Source: Gnetum montanum (Eukaryota; Streptophyta; Gnetopsida; Gnetales; Gnetaceae). From it: a DNA stretch of 64,000 bases. Positions 35,401-47,240 of this stretch are shown here, piece by piece. Location of the stretch: contig MNCI01022707.1 of NCBI GenBank assembly GCA_015680685.1, positions 33,717 through 97,716 on the forward strand. The letters run 5' to 3'. Under the pieces are notes generated by a model. The model worked only from the letters and a program-made list of their open reading frames with translations, searched no databases and had not been told where the DNA came from. Every line of letters starts with the position of its first letter. Within the stretch, counting starts at the first letter, position 1. A program made the translations under genes and the position numbers.

Positions 35401-36529
35401 CATTAATGATGTTTACTATTAGGAGCTCGCCTTCGATGTGACCCAACGAAGCCAATTGATTTGGATAGAGTGGAGCCTCCATCAGATGGGGCGGTGGAGC
35501 CAAATGTGCGTTATGCTCGACTCGCTCCTTATGGGAGAGTAAGGGTGTAAGTGAAAACCTCTGGAAAAGGGTGCAGAGGTTAGAGCAGAAGAATGAATCT
35601 CTGACCAAGGAGGTCGGAGACCTAAGGTCGCGATGCAAGTTCCTACAGGCGTGGGAGATAGGTGACGAGGACTAGCGTAATACTGCTATAGACTACTCCC
35701 ATTATTGGACTGCCATCAAGAACAGCGTGGAAACCAGTCGGGCGTTGGTAGAGCAGTGGATGCAAATAGAGCTGTTAGCTCAGAAAAGCCAAGACTGGAG
35801 GGATTTCTGCGCAAGTGTGCAAGAATGGGGGCAGAAGGAAAAAGACCACAAGCATTTGTATAAGTAGGAAAGCATCGCTTATCGTAAACATTACTGTGAT
35901 TCTGCCGTCGAAGCTCAATCCTTGCGAGTCTTCCTTGATGTCATTGGGGCATCCGAAGCCTTCCAGAAGTTTCAAGAGCAGGTGACCATGAGTGCGTCCC
36001 TGAAAAGGGAGATGACTCTCCCCGGGGACGAGACTACTGTCCCTACCTTCTTCCCTGACCTGCCTCACTAGAGTAGCATGGAGAAAGGGAAGGTGAAGGT
36101 TGGAGCTGCTCTGGGAGATGAAGTGTGGTCTGACCTGACTGAGGATGAAAGCATGGAGCATCTATGGGCTGGCTTAGAAAAGCTTCCCTTTGCTGCATAA
36201 GAAGGGCCATCGCGAGTAAGTTTAATCATGACTGAATCTAAATTTTCTGGTTATGTCGTCAAGTGTTGTTTTGCTAATATGTTCTCCTCATCTAGGTCAT
36301 AGAAGAGGATAGAGAAGATGAACCAGCTGAGGAGAAAGTATAAGAAGAGGGACGTAGTGAGGAAGAGCGTCCTCCTATGGAGCCGGTGTTAGAGCGAGAA
36401 CCTCGTAAAGAGGAAATTCCTCATGAAGGAATACTTTCCAGAAGAGAAGGCCCACTAGAGGACGATTTATTAGGTCTAGAGCCGGACTTGAGAGATACTG
36501 GTGACAGTGGCATCAAAGGAGATGCGTAA
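32428..36529 (+). pseudogene. Antisense eight-exon accessory gene of element C
   Basis: Exons: 32428-32546, 32819-33268, 33357-33631, 33730-34778, 34883-35146, 35217-35345, 35423-36215 and 36295-36529, joined by GT-AG introns in matching phases. Exon 1 encodes a basic start (MAPKAKRKNTKLEK). Exon 2 has LIVLDIVGVLY, then RAIWFRKGALEFLQFLLRNY, NVIIWSNLL, LSWIWKMA, NTLFVA and NPPGTVYYS, an FCP1/NIF-like (HAD) outline lacking the DxD and the later DD. Exon 4 encodes about 350 residues (DLFGVPSDGLP, FPKMLSQGRFFSI, QLSRPWI). Exon 5 has a tandem AQTLV repeat. Exon 7 is charged and helical. Exon 8 is acidic and ends GDSGIKGDA. In-frame stops (for example in exons 2, 4 and 8), a 2-base deletion in exon 4 and a 25-base deletion in exon 7 inactivate it. 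The product is unknown; a captured host gene turned element regulator is my inference. Confidence 0.85.
34965..35100 (+). repeat. Tandem peptide repeat within antisense exon 5 (C)
   Basis: Three repeats of about 16 codons with the signature AQTLV (HAQTLVLEEAPAIGTG, DAQTLVSEVALAVGTS, DAQTLVHEA). Element B has only one such unit (DVQALVREE), and exon 5 there is exactly 96 nt (32 codons) shorter. The number of units varies in frame. Confidence 0.75.
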
Positions 36530-36714
36530 TTGTAGTTTACGCATGATTTTATTGATTGAAGTCAATAATGGTTATGTGAATGACTGAAAGACTAGCTATA
36601 AGATCTTGTGATGATTTTAACTGTTATTTATGTTTTTTTTTGTGTTTTTTGTGTTTTCATATGAAAAGCGTAAATGTAGTTGTTAATGATTTTGCTTAAG
36701 TTATGTTGCAAAAA

Positions 36715-36900
36715 AATGGAATTGCTAGTTTTAAGGCCATTGCCGACCATCACTAGTTTTAGGCCATTGCGGGCCATGGCTAGTTTTAGGCCATTGCGGG
36801 CCATTACTAGTTTTAGGCCATTACGGGCCATGGCTAGTTTAAGGCCGTTGCGGGCCCTGGCTAGTTTAAGGTCGTTGCGGATCCTCTTTGTGTAATATGG
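36715..36900. repeat. Short-motif tandem array between protease and antisense gene (C)
   Basis: About seven units of ~27 bp reading CATTGCGGGCCATGGCTAG then TTTTAGGC, the reverse complement of the array at 7690-7975. The array lies about 190 bp beyond the antisense stop. Region 36901-37140 is AT-rich and without genes. Confidence 0.85.
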
Positions 36901-37139
36901 AGAGCGTAATTGATGGTAATGTATTTTTCTGCGTAATCGGACTAGAGTAATTAAAAGACATAAATAGCGTACATAATAGAAATGCAATAGCGTAAGGAAT
37001 GGCAAGCGTAAACATTGAAAATTTCTGTAGCTTAAATATGTATTGGATGAAAACGTACTGCTAAACGTAAATGGCGATAATTGGTAAAAACATGATAATG
37101 CGCGTAAATGCCATTTGGTTCAATCATTAATTCGCAATT

Positions 37140-38061
37140 GTTTCCTAATGGCCTTTACATTTGGTGTTGCGTAAGGGCAGAGAGATTTATCGTCTGACTC
37201 CTCCATGCTGCTATCCTGAAATGGAAAATTAGCCCAGGCTAGACTGTCATCATTGGTTTCAGTTTGTTGAGGGATTCAGGGAGGGGTTTGATCATCCGAC
37301 GTTTTTATCTCCAAACCCCATTCTTCCTCAATGTTGTTGATAGTCCTGGGGGTGATTTCATCACCGCGTATTACGACCTCCCCTCCCGCGTAGGGTAGGT
37401 GTATTTCCTGATGTATACGTGATGACACTACCCTCAGCTGGGCTAATGAGGACCTCCCTAAGATCAGGTTGAACCCAGGCATCTCCTCGACAACTAGGAA
37501 TGTGGCATCCGTTGGGAATTGATCCCCTACCATGAACTCGATACGCACCGTCCCCTTGACCCGAACCCTTGTTCCATTGAACGACTTTACGCATGTTGTC
37601 ATTGTGAGAATGATCTGATCGACCATACCGAACCTATCCACAATGGGATAAGGGACGACATTTGTAGCTATGCTGTCGTCCACGTGTACCCTTCGGATCA
37701 GGTACTGATCGATCCAAATGGTGATGAACATGGATTCAGTTGTCACCTAACCTTTCTCAGGATCATCTTTGATGGACTCATCATGAAAGGTCAGCGAGGT
37801 AAGCTTAGGTCGCTCAGCTTCGGAAGGAAACATAACAGCGTGTATCGCTTTCTCCTCCGCTGGTAGGCTTTCATCCACAGGTATGGATGTCAACATGCAG
37901 ACCATAGCCTCACTGTGTTCTTGGGATGTCATGAGCAGGTCATAGAGGCTCAGCATTGTATTTTTTTGTTTCAGAGACCGTTTGACTTGTTTAAACATGT
38001 CGAGGAGATCCTTCTCTCGGCTAGGTTTTTTATGCCCCTTATCTGCCTCCATTCGTCCCAA
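37140..38061 (-). pseudogene. Element C aspartic protease region
   Basis: Minus-strand frames 38061-37747 and 37746-37276 are separated by one stop. The active-site loop reads HVDDSIATNV (G of D-D-G changed to S) and the second block FNLILGRSSLAQL (P-W lost), so catalysis would be lost even without the stop. The upstream part (KQKNTMLSLYDLLMTSQEH) is shared with B and D. Confidence 0.8.
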
Positions 38062-38099
38062 GAGACGAATCTCCCGAGGTGGAATGGTGTCAGTCGAGG

Positions 38100-40846
38100 G
38101 TTTGTTCTTTTTCTTGCTAAGAGGGGGTGGCTGCGTTTCTACACCTTTATCCTACCTCTGAGGTACAGGCGAAGGCACAGAGGCCAGGGGCCTAGGCTTA
38201 GGGAAGTCGAGCATAAAGTGGTCTTTTGTAGCATTAACTGATGTGTTCTCTCCCTTTCGTTTGTTAGGTCATGGTTGGAGGCTTTGGTTAGAGGTCTGCC
38301 CCTATGTGAGAGGAGCAGCCGGTGGTTTTGGCACCCTAATGATGAAAGGCGCTCTAGGCGTAGGCGCGGACAAGGCCGTGGCTTTGCTGTTACTGCATGG
38401 CTGAGTGGCATTCTGAGAAGGTGCCCGAATGATAAAGGGTGGCCTTGAGGCACCACTAACTGTCGATAAAAGGTTTGCCCCCCTTGTTGAGCTAGTCGGT
38501 ACATGTAAAACAAAAGGTTGTTTGGGTGGTACTTTCCTCTCACCGTCCGTACTCACCACGTTGATTGTGTAAGGTGCGTCGTTTGCATTCAACGGATCCT
38601 TATACACATGCAACGCTTGGTTTTCTGGACGCGTTGGACTACTGCCGTCTAGTTTCAAATGACCATCATTGATCATGCTTTGCATGTCATCCTTCAACGC
38701 CCAGCAATAATCTGTGTCGTGACCACACAACTGGTGGTAGTCACAGAAACGGTCTAGCCTGAAAGATCTCGGAACTGGTGGTTCATTAGGTAGGACTAAA
38801 GAAGGGTTCTTCAGCAGTTCACAATGGCGTCTGTGACGCTTTAGAGCTTCTTTGAATATCCTTTTGGGTTGAATGTATCTTGCCCCTAACAATTGTTTCA
38901 ACAGTTCTGAGTGTTTTACAGGCAGGGCTGTATACTTTGAGCGATCTTTATGCTCAAAGTTTGGTTTTGGATAGGGGGCCCTTCAGGGGCAGTTGTGTCT
39001 TGGCTAGTGCTGCCCGCGCTGGCCGTGGTCTCAGGAGGCACCGTAGGTGCCTTCTTGCTCTTTTTCTTTATGCCCTCAGCCAGCGCAACCACTGTCGTTG
39101 TCGTCACTTTACCTTTGTCCTTGCCTTTTTTTTAGCGTTCTTGTAGGCGACATACGTCGGGTCTTTGCTGGCCTCCGCAGCATCTTGGATGCCTTTAGTT
39201 TGGGCAAAGGCCTGGTGCAAGGAGTTAGGGGAAAGATAATATAGCTTTGACTTGATAAATTCATTGACTGCTCCTTTGAAGATGGCTAGTAAGTGTGGCT
39301 CCGCGATTGGCTCACGAATTTCATTCAAAGTAGCACTCCAGCGTTGTATGAACTTCGGGACTGGTTTGAGCAGGTCTTGTTTCACTCCCATGAGTTGATC
39401 TAGCGTGACTTCCAGCTTTAAGTTGTATTTAAAGTGAGTCACGAACTGTGTTAGAAGCTCTTCCAAGGTTGAAATGGAAGAGCGTGGGAGGGCTCGATAC
39501 CAATCTAGAGCTTTCCCTGTAAAAGACATAGCAAAGACGCGGATAATCGTGTGAAGCCACTGTTGCAACAACAAGGATTCAGATCTGAATGTGACCAAGT
39601 AAGTGTTAGGATCCCCCTCCCCATTATATATGGTAAAATGAGGCAAGGACATCCCCGGTGGCAACGACAGCATGGGGACCGCTGAACTAATAGGATCATC
39701 TTGATAAAAGTCCATGATCTGTATAGTTTCTGAGCCAGCGGCCTTAAGATGCCTAACCTCCTCAGTGAGGGTCTGAATAAGCAAGAAGGCATGGTCTAAG
39801 CCTATCGATGAAGATGTCTGCGTAGAAGGCATAGGGGGTTGAACTGGGGGAGCGGTGTCGGGGAGTGGAAATGATGGGATGGTTTGGCCGGCGGATGGCG
39901 GGGTAGGGATCCCTGCAGGCAGGGGGCTTGTGAGTACCACCACCCACCGGTTTGAGAAGAGAGGGTAGCCGCTACCGAGTGTGCAAGATAAGGGTAGGGA
40001 TATTGCGGGACCATATGTGGAATATGCGTTGCAGGTGCAACCAAGGGTTGCACACCATATACCGCAGACTGGTTATGTTGTGTCGCGGGGTTGGTCCACT
40101 GACTCGCGGCAGGCTGTTGAACGGATGTCTGTGGCTGAACGATGGTGGTGATTTGTTGGGTTGGGGGGGGGGAAGTGATAAAGTTTGCACCGGGCGAGTT
40201 GGGGATATGGCATGAGGTTGGATTTGAGGGATGAAATGGGGCACGGTAGTTGCTGGGACCACCGATGGGATGCTGATTATGCATGGTGACGAGACCACCC
40301 CCATGTTATTTTGGGGTATTTGCACTTGTAGGAAAGATGACTGTGTAGTGGCTTGCGGAATGACAGGGATGTGTGTCTGTGTGGTCATGGTGGGATTGAG
40401 AGGGGTTACTTCTCCGTTGAGAGGGAATGAAGGATTGACGTAGGTATGGGGGCTCAGAGTGTGATATGAATGCTCAGACTGGGCCGCAAACTCATCATCC
40501 TCTTCCTCCCTATTCTGGGGTTCCAACATAGCCCTGGTAGCCTGACTCTTAGCCATGACCAACTGTGTTATAATTTCATGGTGATGGTCTGTTAAAGGGA
40601 TGATGTCATAGGCTATTGAAGTAAAATCCTGACCTCCTCGATGGATCATCTCGAAATTTCGTTTCGCCTCGATTTTGGATCGGCTAAGGGCAAACTTTGC
40701 CTGGATCTTGACGCAGATGACCAACGTGACGGTCCTTGAGTTTCTACAGCACCAGAAGCTGTCCTGGTGGTGGCGATGGGGTTCACAGATGTGGCACCCA
40801 AATCAGCAGTGACCATGGCGGTTGTGGTTGTGTAAAATGAATCCAT
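38100..40846 (-). pseudogene. Element C gag polyprotein
   Basis: Starts at the minus-strand ATG 40846 (MDSFYTTTTAMVTAD), with a frameshift near 40720. Then come 250 open codons (VICVKIQAKFALSRSKIEAK, DDEFAAQSEHSY). The capsid frame 39943-39104 holds MDFYQDDPIS, YNGEGDPNTYL, GKALDWYRALP and FIQRWSATLNEI. Frame 38901-38302 carries the zinc-knuckle-like FCDYHQLCGHDTDYCWALKDD and the Pro-rich spacer. The same blocks in the same order occur in B and D. Confidence 0.8.
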
Positions 40847-41066
40847 TGGTTAAGTAGATTAATCGACAATAAACGACGGGATCTAAAAGATGGCTGGCAA
40901 AAAAGATCGTGAATAGGCTTTCTACCCTGTAGGATTCCAAAGGAATCATTCCTATGACCGATCTACACCACACGATTTGTCGTAAACTTCCCTAGAGGTA
41001 TTACGTTTACGACTTTGGGTATAAATCGCTAACAAGGCTACCCGAGAAAATACAGATCGGAGCCTA

Positions 41067-41083
41067 CCCTCCTTCTAGTACCA
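41067..41083 (-). other. Element C primer-binding site
   Basis: On the minus strand TGGTACTAGAAGGAGGG begins 6 bp after the LTR end (…GTTACA/ATTTTC). The leader 40847-41066 shows no other feature. Confidence 0.75.
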
Positions 41084-41089
41084 GAAAAT

Positions 41090-42647
41090 TGTAACGATGG
41101 AAAATGTCAGCAGATGGAATACCAAAAAAAATTCGTGTAGACAGTCTTAACCACAGATCTGTGCGAGGGCTATGCTGGAGAAAATGAATCCGCAGTGCCC
41201 TGAACGGTCTTGTCGATCAGACAGGGACTTACTAAATTAGTAAACTGATGGAGATTGTGAATATTTCGTGGAACGATTTGATTCGACGAGTCGCGAAATG
41301 AGAGAAAAACAATGTAAATGAATTATGATAATGATAACGTTAACACAATAAAAAGGAATCAGATACAAGAGAAATGCATGATTTCAAGATCTAAGCTTTG
41401 ACCCGACAAAACGAGTATTTTGCATATCAAGTTACACTGGGGAGACCCCGATTATCTTGTGCGAGACAAACACAAAATAACAAGAAAATTGCCCAAGCAG
41501 AAGTATAGAATGGAGTCTGATCTACCTCGTAGGCCAGAGATGGAATGCAAGGAAGGTCAAATTCTGACGTCTATCGATCAACTGCTTCTGATCAATAGAA
41601 CTCACAAGCCACGCCAAATGATCTTTCGATCTCTGACCTGCTCCTTTCGCCTTGAGTAGTCTCTGCTCAGGACTGCCAATGATCACCGATGGAGAGAGTT
41701 ATGACTTCGCCAAAAGACCAACCACTCCTGCTGCTAATGTTCAAGAAAAATGTCTCCTATCTCTGTTAAAAGATAGTGCTACCAAGAAATTGCCAAAATG
41801 CTGCTCTCTCTGTTTCTCTGTGTGTTGTGTTTTTTTTTGTGTCTCTGTCAACTGAAGTATTTATAGGTTTGACAACATGTGGAGAAGGCATGGCCATGAT
41901 GACACGTGTTTCAAACCTTTCAAAACATCGTTGACCTGACCGTCTTTGTGTTGAAATTCATGATCACGCACAATACGCCCATCTGCGTATTGTGCGTATG
42001 AATAACAAACGTGCATCGGGCGTGTTTTAGCTGATTTTGGGCTACATTACGCTCATACGCATTGCGTCGCGCGCAAGAGCGTAACAAAGGATGAAAATAA
42101 TGGATTCAAGCTGTTTTACGCTCTTTTACGCCATGGAGCGTAGTGAAGCGTAAGCAATGATTAACTTGACAATGACTTACACTGACACACGCTACGTTGC
42201 GTAATGAGCGTAAGGCAGTCAACCTGTAAATAGAAAGGAGCCGATCTATTATGCATCTTGGGACTTTGCCTTTGACTTCTTTGAAGCTCATCACGCATGC
42301 GTTGCGTAACAGAGCGTAAACTTGGCCTTGGACAAAAGACTTAGCAAAATATATGAGAAGTTGCATATTACACTGCTTAAGCCTCTCCAAATCTGCTGAA
42401 GTAAGTCGCCTTCTGATACCAGACTATGTTAAACAAAATTACTCATCATTACGCTATGTCACGTAATACAGCATAAAGACAGAAAACATTGTAAGATTGG
42501 AAATTTGCAAAGGAACTCAAAGACTTGATGTTGTGTGCCTCTTTGTCTTACTCTGCCTTGTTCTTCCTTCTGGAATTCTGTCATGTACTTTTGTCTGAAT
42601 CACAAATCTTCGCCTGAGGCTGACTTTGCAATTTCCACAGTGTTTCA
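41090..42647 (-). repeat. Element C 5' LTR, complete (1558 bp)
   Basis: On the minus strand it starts TGAAACACTGTGG (42647) and ends CATCGTTACA (41090). A TATA-like CTATAAATAC lies on the minus strand at about 41855-41868. The U3 is rich in GCGTAA/TTACGC words (41990-42330). It is the reference copy for judging the truncated LTR at 25955-26817. Confidence 0.88.
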
Positions 42648-43661
42648 CCTGACATGAAATCCCCAAAGACGTCATGAAAATAGCACTACAAAGCAAGAAT
42701 TGGTACAAGGCAGCAACCATCAGCATATACGCCCCAACATATACGCCTAGCAACCATTAGCGTATACACCCCAGCGTACACGCCCAGCACATCAGCGTAT
42801 ACGCCTAGCACACCAGCGTATAGGCCCGGCGTATACGCCCAGCATCCATCAGTGCATACGCCAGCGTCCACGACATCTACGCCCAGGTTCGCATACGCTC
42901 AGCACATCCAGCGTATACGCCTAGTGTATACGCCCAGAGTCTATCCTCGCTGCATACAGCGTATATGCCCAGCAATGTAACATCTTGTACACTTATAAAT
43001 TTTATGCTTTTTCACCCGGTCAACGCGCCACGTGTCTCCCAACCCGAGTCTAACATCAAAACCTATATAAAAGCCCTAAATTTCCACTAAATCCAGGTCG
43101 GTTGGAAAAATTCCTAGAGCACATCGAAGAGCAGAGATGCTGAGAACTAGAGCACAAAACCTTTTACACTGGACAACCCTGTACGCTAAGCATATAGCCT
43201 CTACGCTGTGCCTACAGTGTGAACTAGCCCACAGTCATCCTTGCATCCACCTAGGCTTTTCGTCTGCCTTGTGTTTCAGTCACAACTGCATTAGACCGGT
43301 GCGTTGTACTTTCATTCTGTAATGCCATTGTTACATTTTCTTCCCAAAATTGTTTACAGTTTGCATTAATTGTTGCATGTATTTTGTTTACGCTCGTTTA
43401 CTTTTACGCTCTGTTTGCACCAATTATGCTATTTACGCTCTGATTTACGCCTATTACGCCGTTTACGTATAACCCAACGTATAGCACTTCGGTGTACGTT
43501 CGGGGAAATCCTTATCTAATCCGCGTGTGGACCACCCAAGGTACTCTACCTTCATTCATTCTAGCTCGTCCTCAGGTGAAGGTAGGGTCTTCTGTGCGTG
43601 TCCGGTGATCCCACGGTCTCTGTTTCCTTCCAGCTGGAGACCGACGATTTCAGATGGTACA
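42648..43661 (+). repeat. Element D 5' LTR, truncated at its start (1014 bp)
   Basis: It aligns with 59157-60186 of the 3' LTR; the first 281 bp are missing at the junction with C. It carries a cluster of GCGTATACGC-type palindromes (42719-42970), TATA box CTATATAAAAG near 43063-43073, and the end GATGGTACA at 43661. Both LTRs contain CCAGGTCGGTTGG near the presumed transcript start. Confidence 0.88.
42719..42970. promoter_or_regulatory. GCGTATACGC palindrome array in D 5' LTR
   Basis: About a dozen copies of AGCGTATACGCC and one- or two-base variants at irregular 12-30 bp spacing lie upstream of the LTR TATA box. GCGTATACGC is its own reverse complement, the form expected of a dimer-binding site. 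Decay mostly changes CG to TG or CA. The same word fills 59035-59480 and 52400-52990. Confidence 0.7.
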
Positions 43662-43666
43662 GAAAT

Positions 43667-43683
43667 TGTCATTAGAAGGAGGG
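43667..43683 (+). other. Element D primer-binding site
   Basis: TGTCATTAGAAGGAGGG follows the LTR end by a few bases and differs from the B/C site TGGTGCTAGAAGGAGGG at three or four positions. The leader 43684-44308 is filled with spaced TTTACGCT, TCTACGCT and GCGTTTACGC words and holds no gene. Confidence 0.65.
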
Positions 43684-44308
43684 CTCAGCCTAAAACCTTA
43701 CCTGCAAGCTTCCCAGCGTTTACACTGTTGAGCGTTTACGCCGCTGACCATACGCCGATTCCTTCCGAAAACCTCCCAGCGTTTACGCTACTCAGTTTGA
43801 AACCCAGTCTACAGACAATCCAGCATTTACGCTATTCAGCGTCTACGCTGCTCCTGTTAAAACTTAGTCTGCTAGATCCCTAGCGTTTATGCTATTAAAA
43901 TTTATGCTACAAGTCTTACGCCATAGACTTGTCTACACTATCATCCATTTACGCTACGTTCTTTACGTCGTAGACCTCCTCTACGCTGCACACTGACTTT
44001 GTCCCTCCTGTTATGTTTACGTAGCACTTTTTCTTCATGCCGTAGACTTCGCTTATGCTGTTGTCCAGTTTATACTGCATTCTATACGTTGTAATCCTGT
44101 TTTATGCTGCTTAGCGTATATGCCATACAATTTACGCCATAGACTTGTCTACGCTGACCCTATACGCTACACACATATATGTTGTCTACGCTGTCGTTAT
44201 ACACCAGACGTTGAAGCGTATATGCTGTACGTTACCATGTAAGTTTACGTCGTACTCAGTACACTAATTTCACATCCCTATACCGTGTCATACCCTCAAC
44301 AGGTCATC

Positions 44309-47237
44309 ATGAACCCTGTAAACACCACTGCTACAACCGCTCAAGTTACCAACATCGTAGGCACCATGGCTGTCCAACAGCCCGTTGTTCGACAGCCGAT
44401 AGGACAACCCACAGCGGGGCCTCGCTGATCCCTCAGGTTGCAAGGGAGGAACCCAACCTCCAATATCATAACCCAGGACCAGTACAACTTCATATGTGTG
44501 AAGATGCAAGCTAGCCTGGCCGTAGATCGAGTCAAAATAGAGGTAAAGAGGAAATACGAACTCTTCTACATGGGGGGGACGCGAGTTCATCCCTTCCCCA
44601 TACGATATAATCCCTGTTCTAGAGTAGTACTCAGAGCTCATCACACAACTCCTCCTGCAAAGGAGCCAGTCGTTGGATCAGCCTGCAGTAGATCTCCAAC
44701 CAGAAGAAGAGGACGAGTTCGCTGCCCAATCCGAACACGAAGACTCCTATCACACCCTTAGCCCACAAAAACACATCAACCCCATGTTTCATCTAGGCAC
44801 AGGGGAAGTCATGCCCCTCCAATCTCTCAGATTCACCCAGGTGCAAGCACCTCTGCTGAAAACATCAGCACTGGTCCATGTTCCTCCTCCGAGCGACCTG
44901 CAAATCAACACACTCCCTCTCGCTATCATCCCCGCCGCATTTGTCGGCCCATCCTCGCAAGCACCACCCCCACACAATAACATGGGAACGACCTTCTTGC
45001 CTCAAGTGATAGGGCTGCCACATGCAATACCAGCATCCATGTCTACTCACTACATCCCCCACATCCAAACACACGAAGCCCCCTCAACCGCTGTGACCCA
45101 ACAGGGGATTCCTTCACAAAATGTGGCTGGGCAATGGGCGGCGATGGGTGTGCCATGACATCAACCCTCTCACTACAACGTACCACCCCATACGATACCA
45201 CTGGCCAGCATTCCCCAAGTACAGCTGCAACCACAGCAACAACAACCTCTTACCTACAATGTGCCGTCCCTAGTGCCACACGCTATGAACATCCCACAAG
45301 TCCAACCTTCGACTGCACAGCTTTCAGCCTTCCAACCTACCATTCAACAATATAATCTATACGCCACACCACATCCACAAGCTGTCACCTCACCTAGCGC
45401 TCAGGATTGGGCGGATGCTAAAAAATTAATGCAAGAATTAATTGACAAGGTCAAACGCCTCAAAACAACTGCTGACGGAGAGTTGAAGGTAGTGGACTTT
45501 TACCACGATGACCCCATTAGCTCTTCTGTCCTGTCCCTAACTTTGCCCAAAGGAATATCGTTGCCAACACTAACTAAATATAATGGGGAGACGGACCCCA
45601 ACGCTCACTTAATAACATTTAGATTAGAATGTGCGTTACTCCAGGCATGACCCCATGCCATCTTGCGAGTGTTCCCTATGTCCCTCGCAGGGAGAGCGCT
45701 TGATTGGTACCGGGCCTTGCTGAGGAATTCTATATTTTCCTTGGAAGATTTGTTACATCAGTTCGTGACCAGGTTCAAATATAACTTGAAACCTGAGGCG
45801 ACATTGGACAGTCTTATACAGGTTAAACCAACACCTCTTGAACCTATACAAAAATTCATTCAGAGGTGGAGTGCCGCTCTCAATGAGCTACACGAGCCAA
45901 TCCCCCAAACATATCTGCTCACGATTCTAAAGGGGGCTGTTAATGACTTCTTCAAATCCAAATTATACTATCTTAATGCGCGTAACCTTAACCAAGCCTT
46001 TGTACAGATCAAAAATATAGAAGAGGCTGCTCAAAATAGCCATGATCCTACGTATTTAGCCTTCAAAAATTAACACAGTAAAAAGGATAAAGAGAAGGCT
46101 AAAACAACTATAGCAGCAATAGCAGAAACGCAACAAGCAAACGTGGCACAACAAAACAAACCGCCTGTAGCCCCTACTAACTATACTAAACCTATTCCTA
46201 CAACCATGCCGGAATCATCATCATTGCAGAACCCAACACCAAATCGTATGAGAAATTTTGAGAGGAAAGAACCTTCTCAATATACGTCGTTGCCTATGAA
46301 GCCATCCCAGTTATTCGACCAACTCCTGAAGGCTGGGTTAATGAAACACAAATAGTTATCCCCTGCGGCCATCTAGAGACATGATCGGTTCTGTCAACTC
46401 GTTCAGAACCTAAGCTTAGCAACACCGGATGAGCCTCCAGTGCCCAAATGTTTTAGAATGGATCGCTTCTACGACTATCACCAACGCAACGGGCATGGCA
46501 CGGATTACTATTTCACCCTGAAGCAGGACATACAATGAATGATCAACGAAGGCCAAATCACCTTTGACGAGGCCAACCTGGTCCAACCGCAGAACCAGGC
46601 TATGGGGGTGTATAAAGACCCTCTGAACACCAAAGAGGCACCGTACGTTATCAACACAATTTGCTTTGATGATGAACCCGAGACACCTAACATTAACACT
46701 GTCCACTCTAACTATGAACAACAAATTCCTAACAAGCCGTTTTTAGTCCATGTTCCTCCCATTGCATCCACATCCTTGCCTCAACCATCGCACGCCCTGC
46801 AGCAGCCATATGTCATCCGTGTACCCTCCGCTGTAACAACGTCTAACACCCCAATACTCGAAGAACCATACGTGGTGTGTGTACCTCCCGTCGTCACTAC
46901 CTCAAATCGGCCAACCCCTCCTACTCGGCCTACCCCTTTTGTAGTCCAATTACTGCCTGCAGTTGCAACAGCAGAGGTCCAGCCCTCGCCTAAACCAACC
47001 CCATACGTCATTAGGACAACCGAAAATCCTAATGATTACCAATCCTTCGCCTCCCAAATGCAAAATAAACCTAGTCCTTACGACATCAGGGTGCCCAGCC
47101 AACAGTATGCTCAACCACATCCGACCGTCCAATCGCAACCCCACTTGACTCCGTACATAATACGAATCCCAAGGCAACCTGAGGCCTCAAAACCAACTCC
47201 GCCCCCACGCCACATGCGGGAACTCTTAGCAGATTAG
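44309..47237 (+). pseudogene. Element D gag polyprotein
   Basis: The start is probably MNPVNTTATTAQ at 44309, with a stop at 44426 and a frameshift near 44660. A frame with EEEDEFAAQSEHEDSYHTLSP and a long Pro/Gln/His linker runs on. The capsid core (45261-46073) has VDFYHDDPIS, YNGETDPNAHL, LAGRALDWYRALL and FIQRWSAALNEL, with one TGA in place of a Trp codon. The zinc-knuckle-like segment (YDYHQRNGHGTDYYFTLKQD) near 46470-46530 has lost its cysteines. A 232-codon Pro-rich spacer with repeated PYVIRVP-like words follows to 47237. Confidence 0.8.
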
Positions 47238-47240
47238 CTT

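Larger units (their letters stand above)
25955..42647 (-). mobile_element. Element C: Tat/Ogre-like retrotransposon, minus strand
   Basis: Same family and order as B, read from right to left: 5' LTR 42647-41090, primer site, gag, protease, array, antisense gene (here on the plus strand), RT-RNase H, integrase, array, 3' ORF, polypurine tract and a 3' LTR truncated to 863 bp. The two LTRs differ by roughly 5% over the 278 bp I compared by eye. Stops are fewer than in B, and most domains keep long open frames. It lies against the truncated 5' LTR of D and probably inserted into that LTR. Confidence 0.88.

Noticed and set aside
43000-44300. TACGCT-rich leader of D as a telomere-like or satellite sequence
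   Set aside because: Words are irregularly spaced within unique sequence, and the same words occur in LTRs and the antisense region, so they are dispersed cis-words rather than a satellite.
44288-44644. 118-codon minus-strand frame opposite the start of D gag
   Set aside because: It is the shadow of the gag N-terminus and has no counterpart in B or C at this place.
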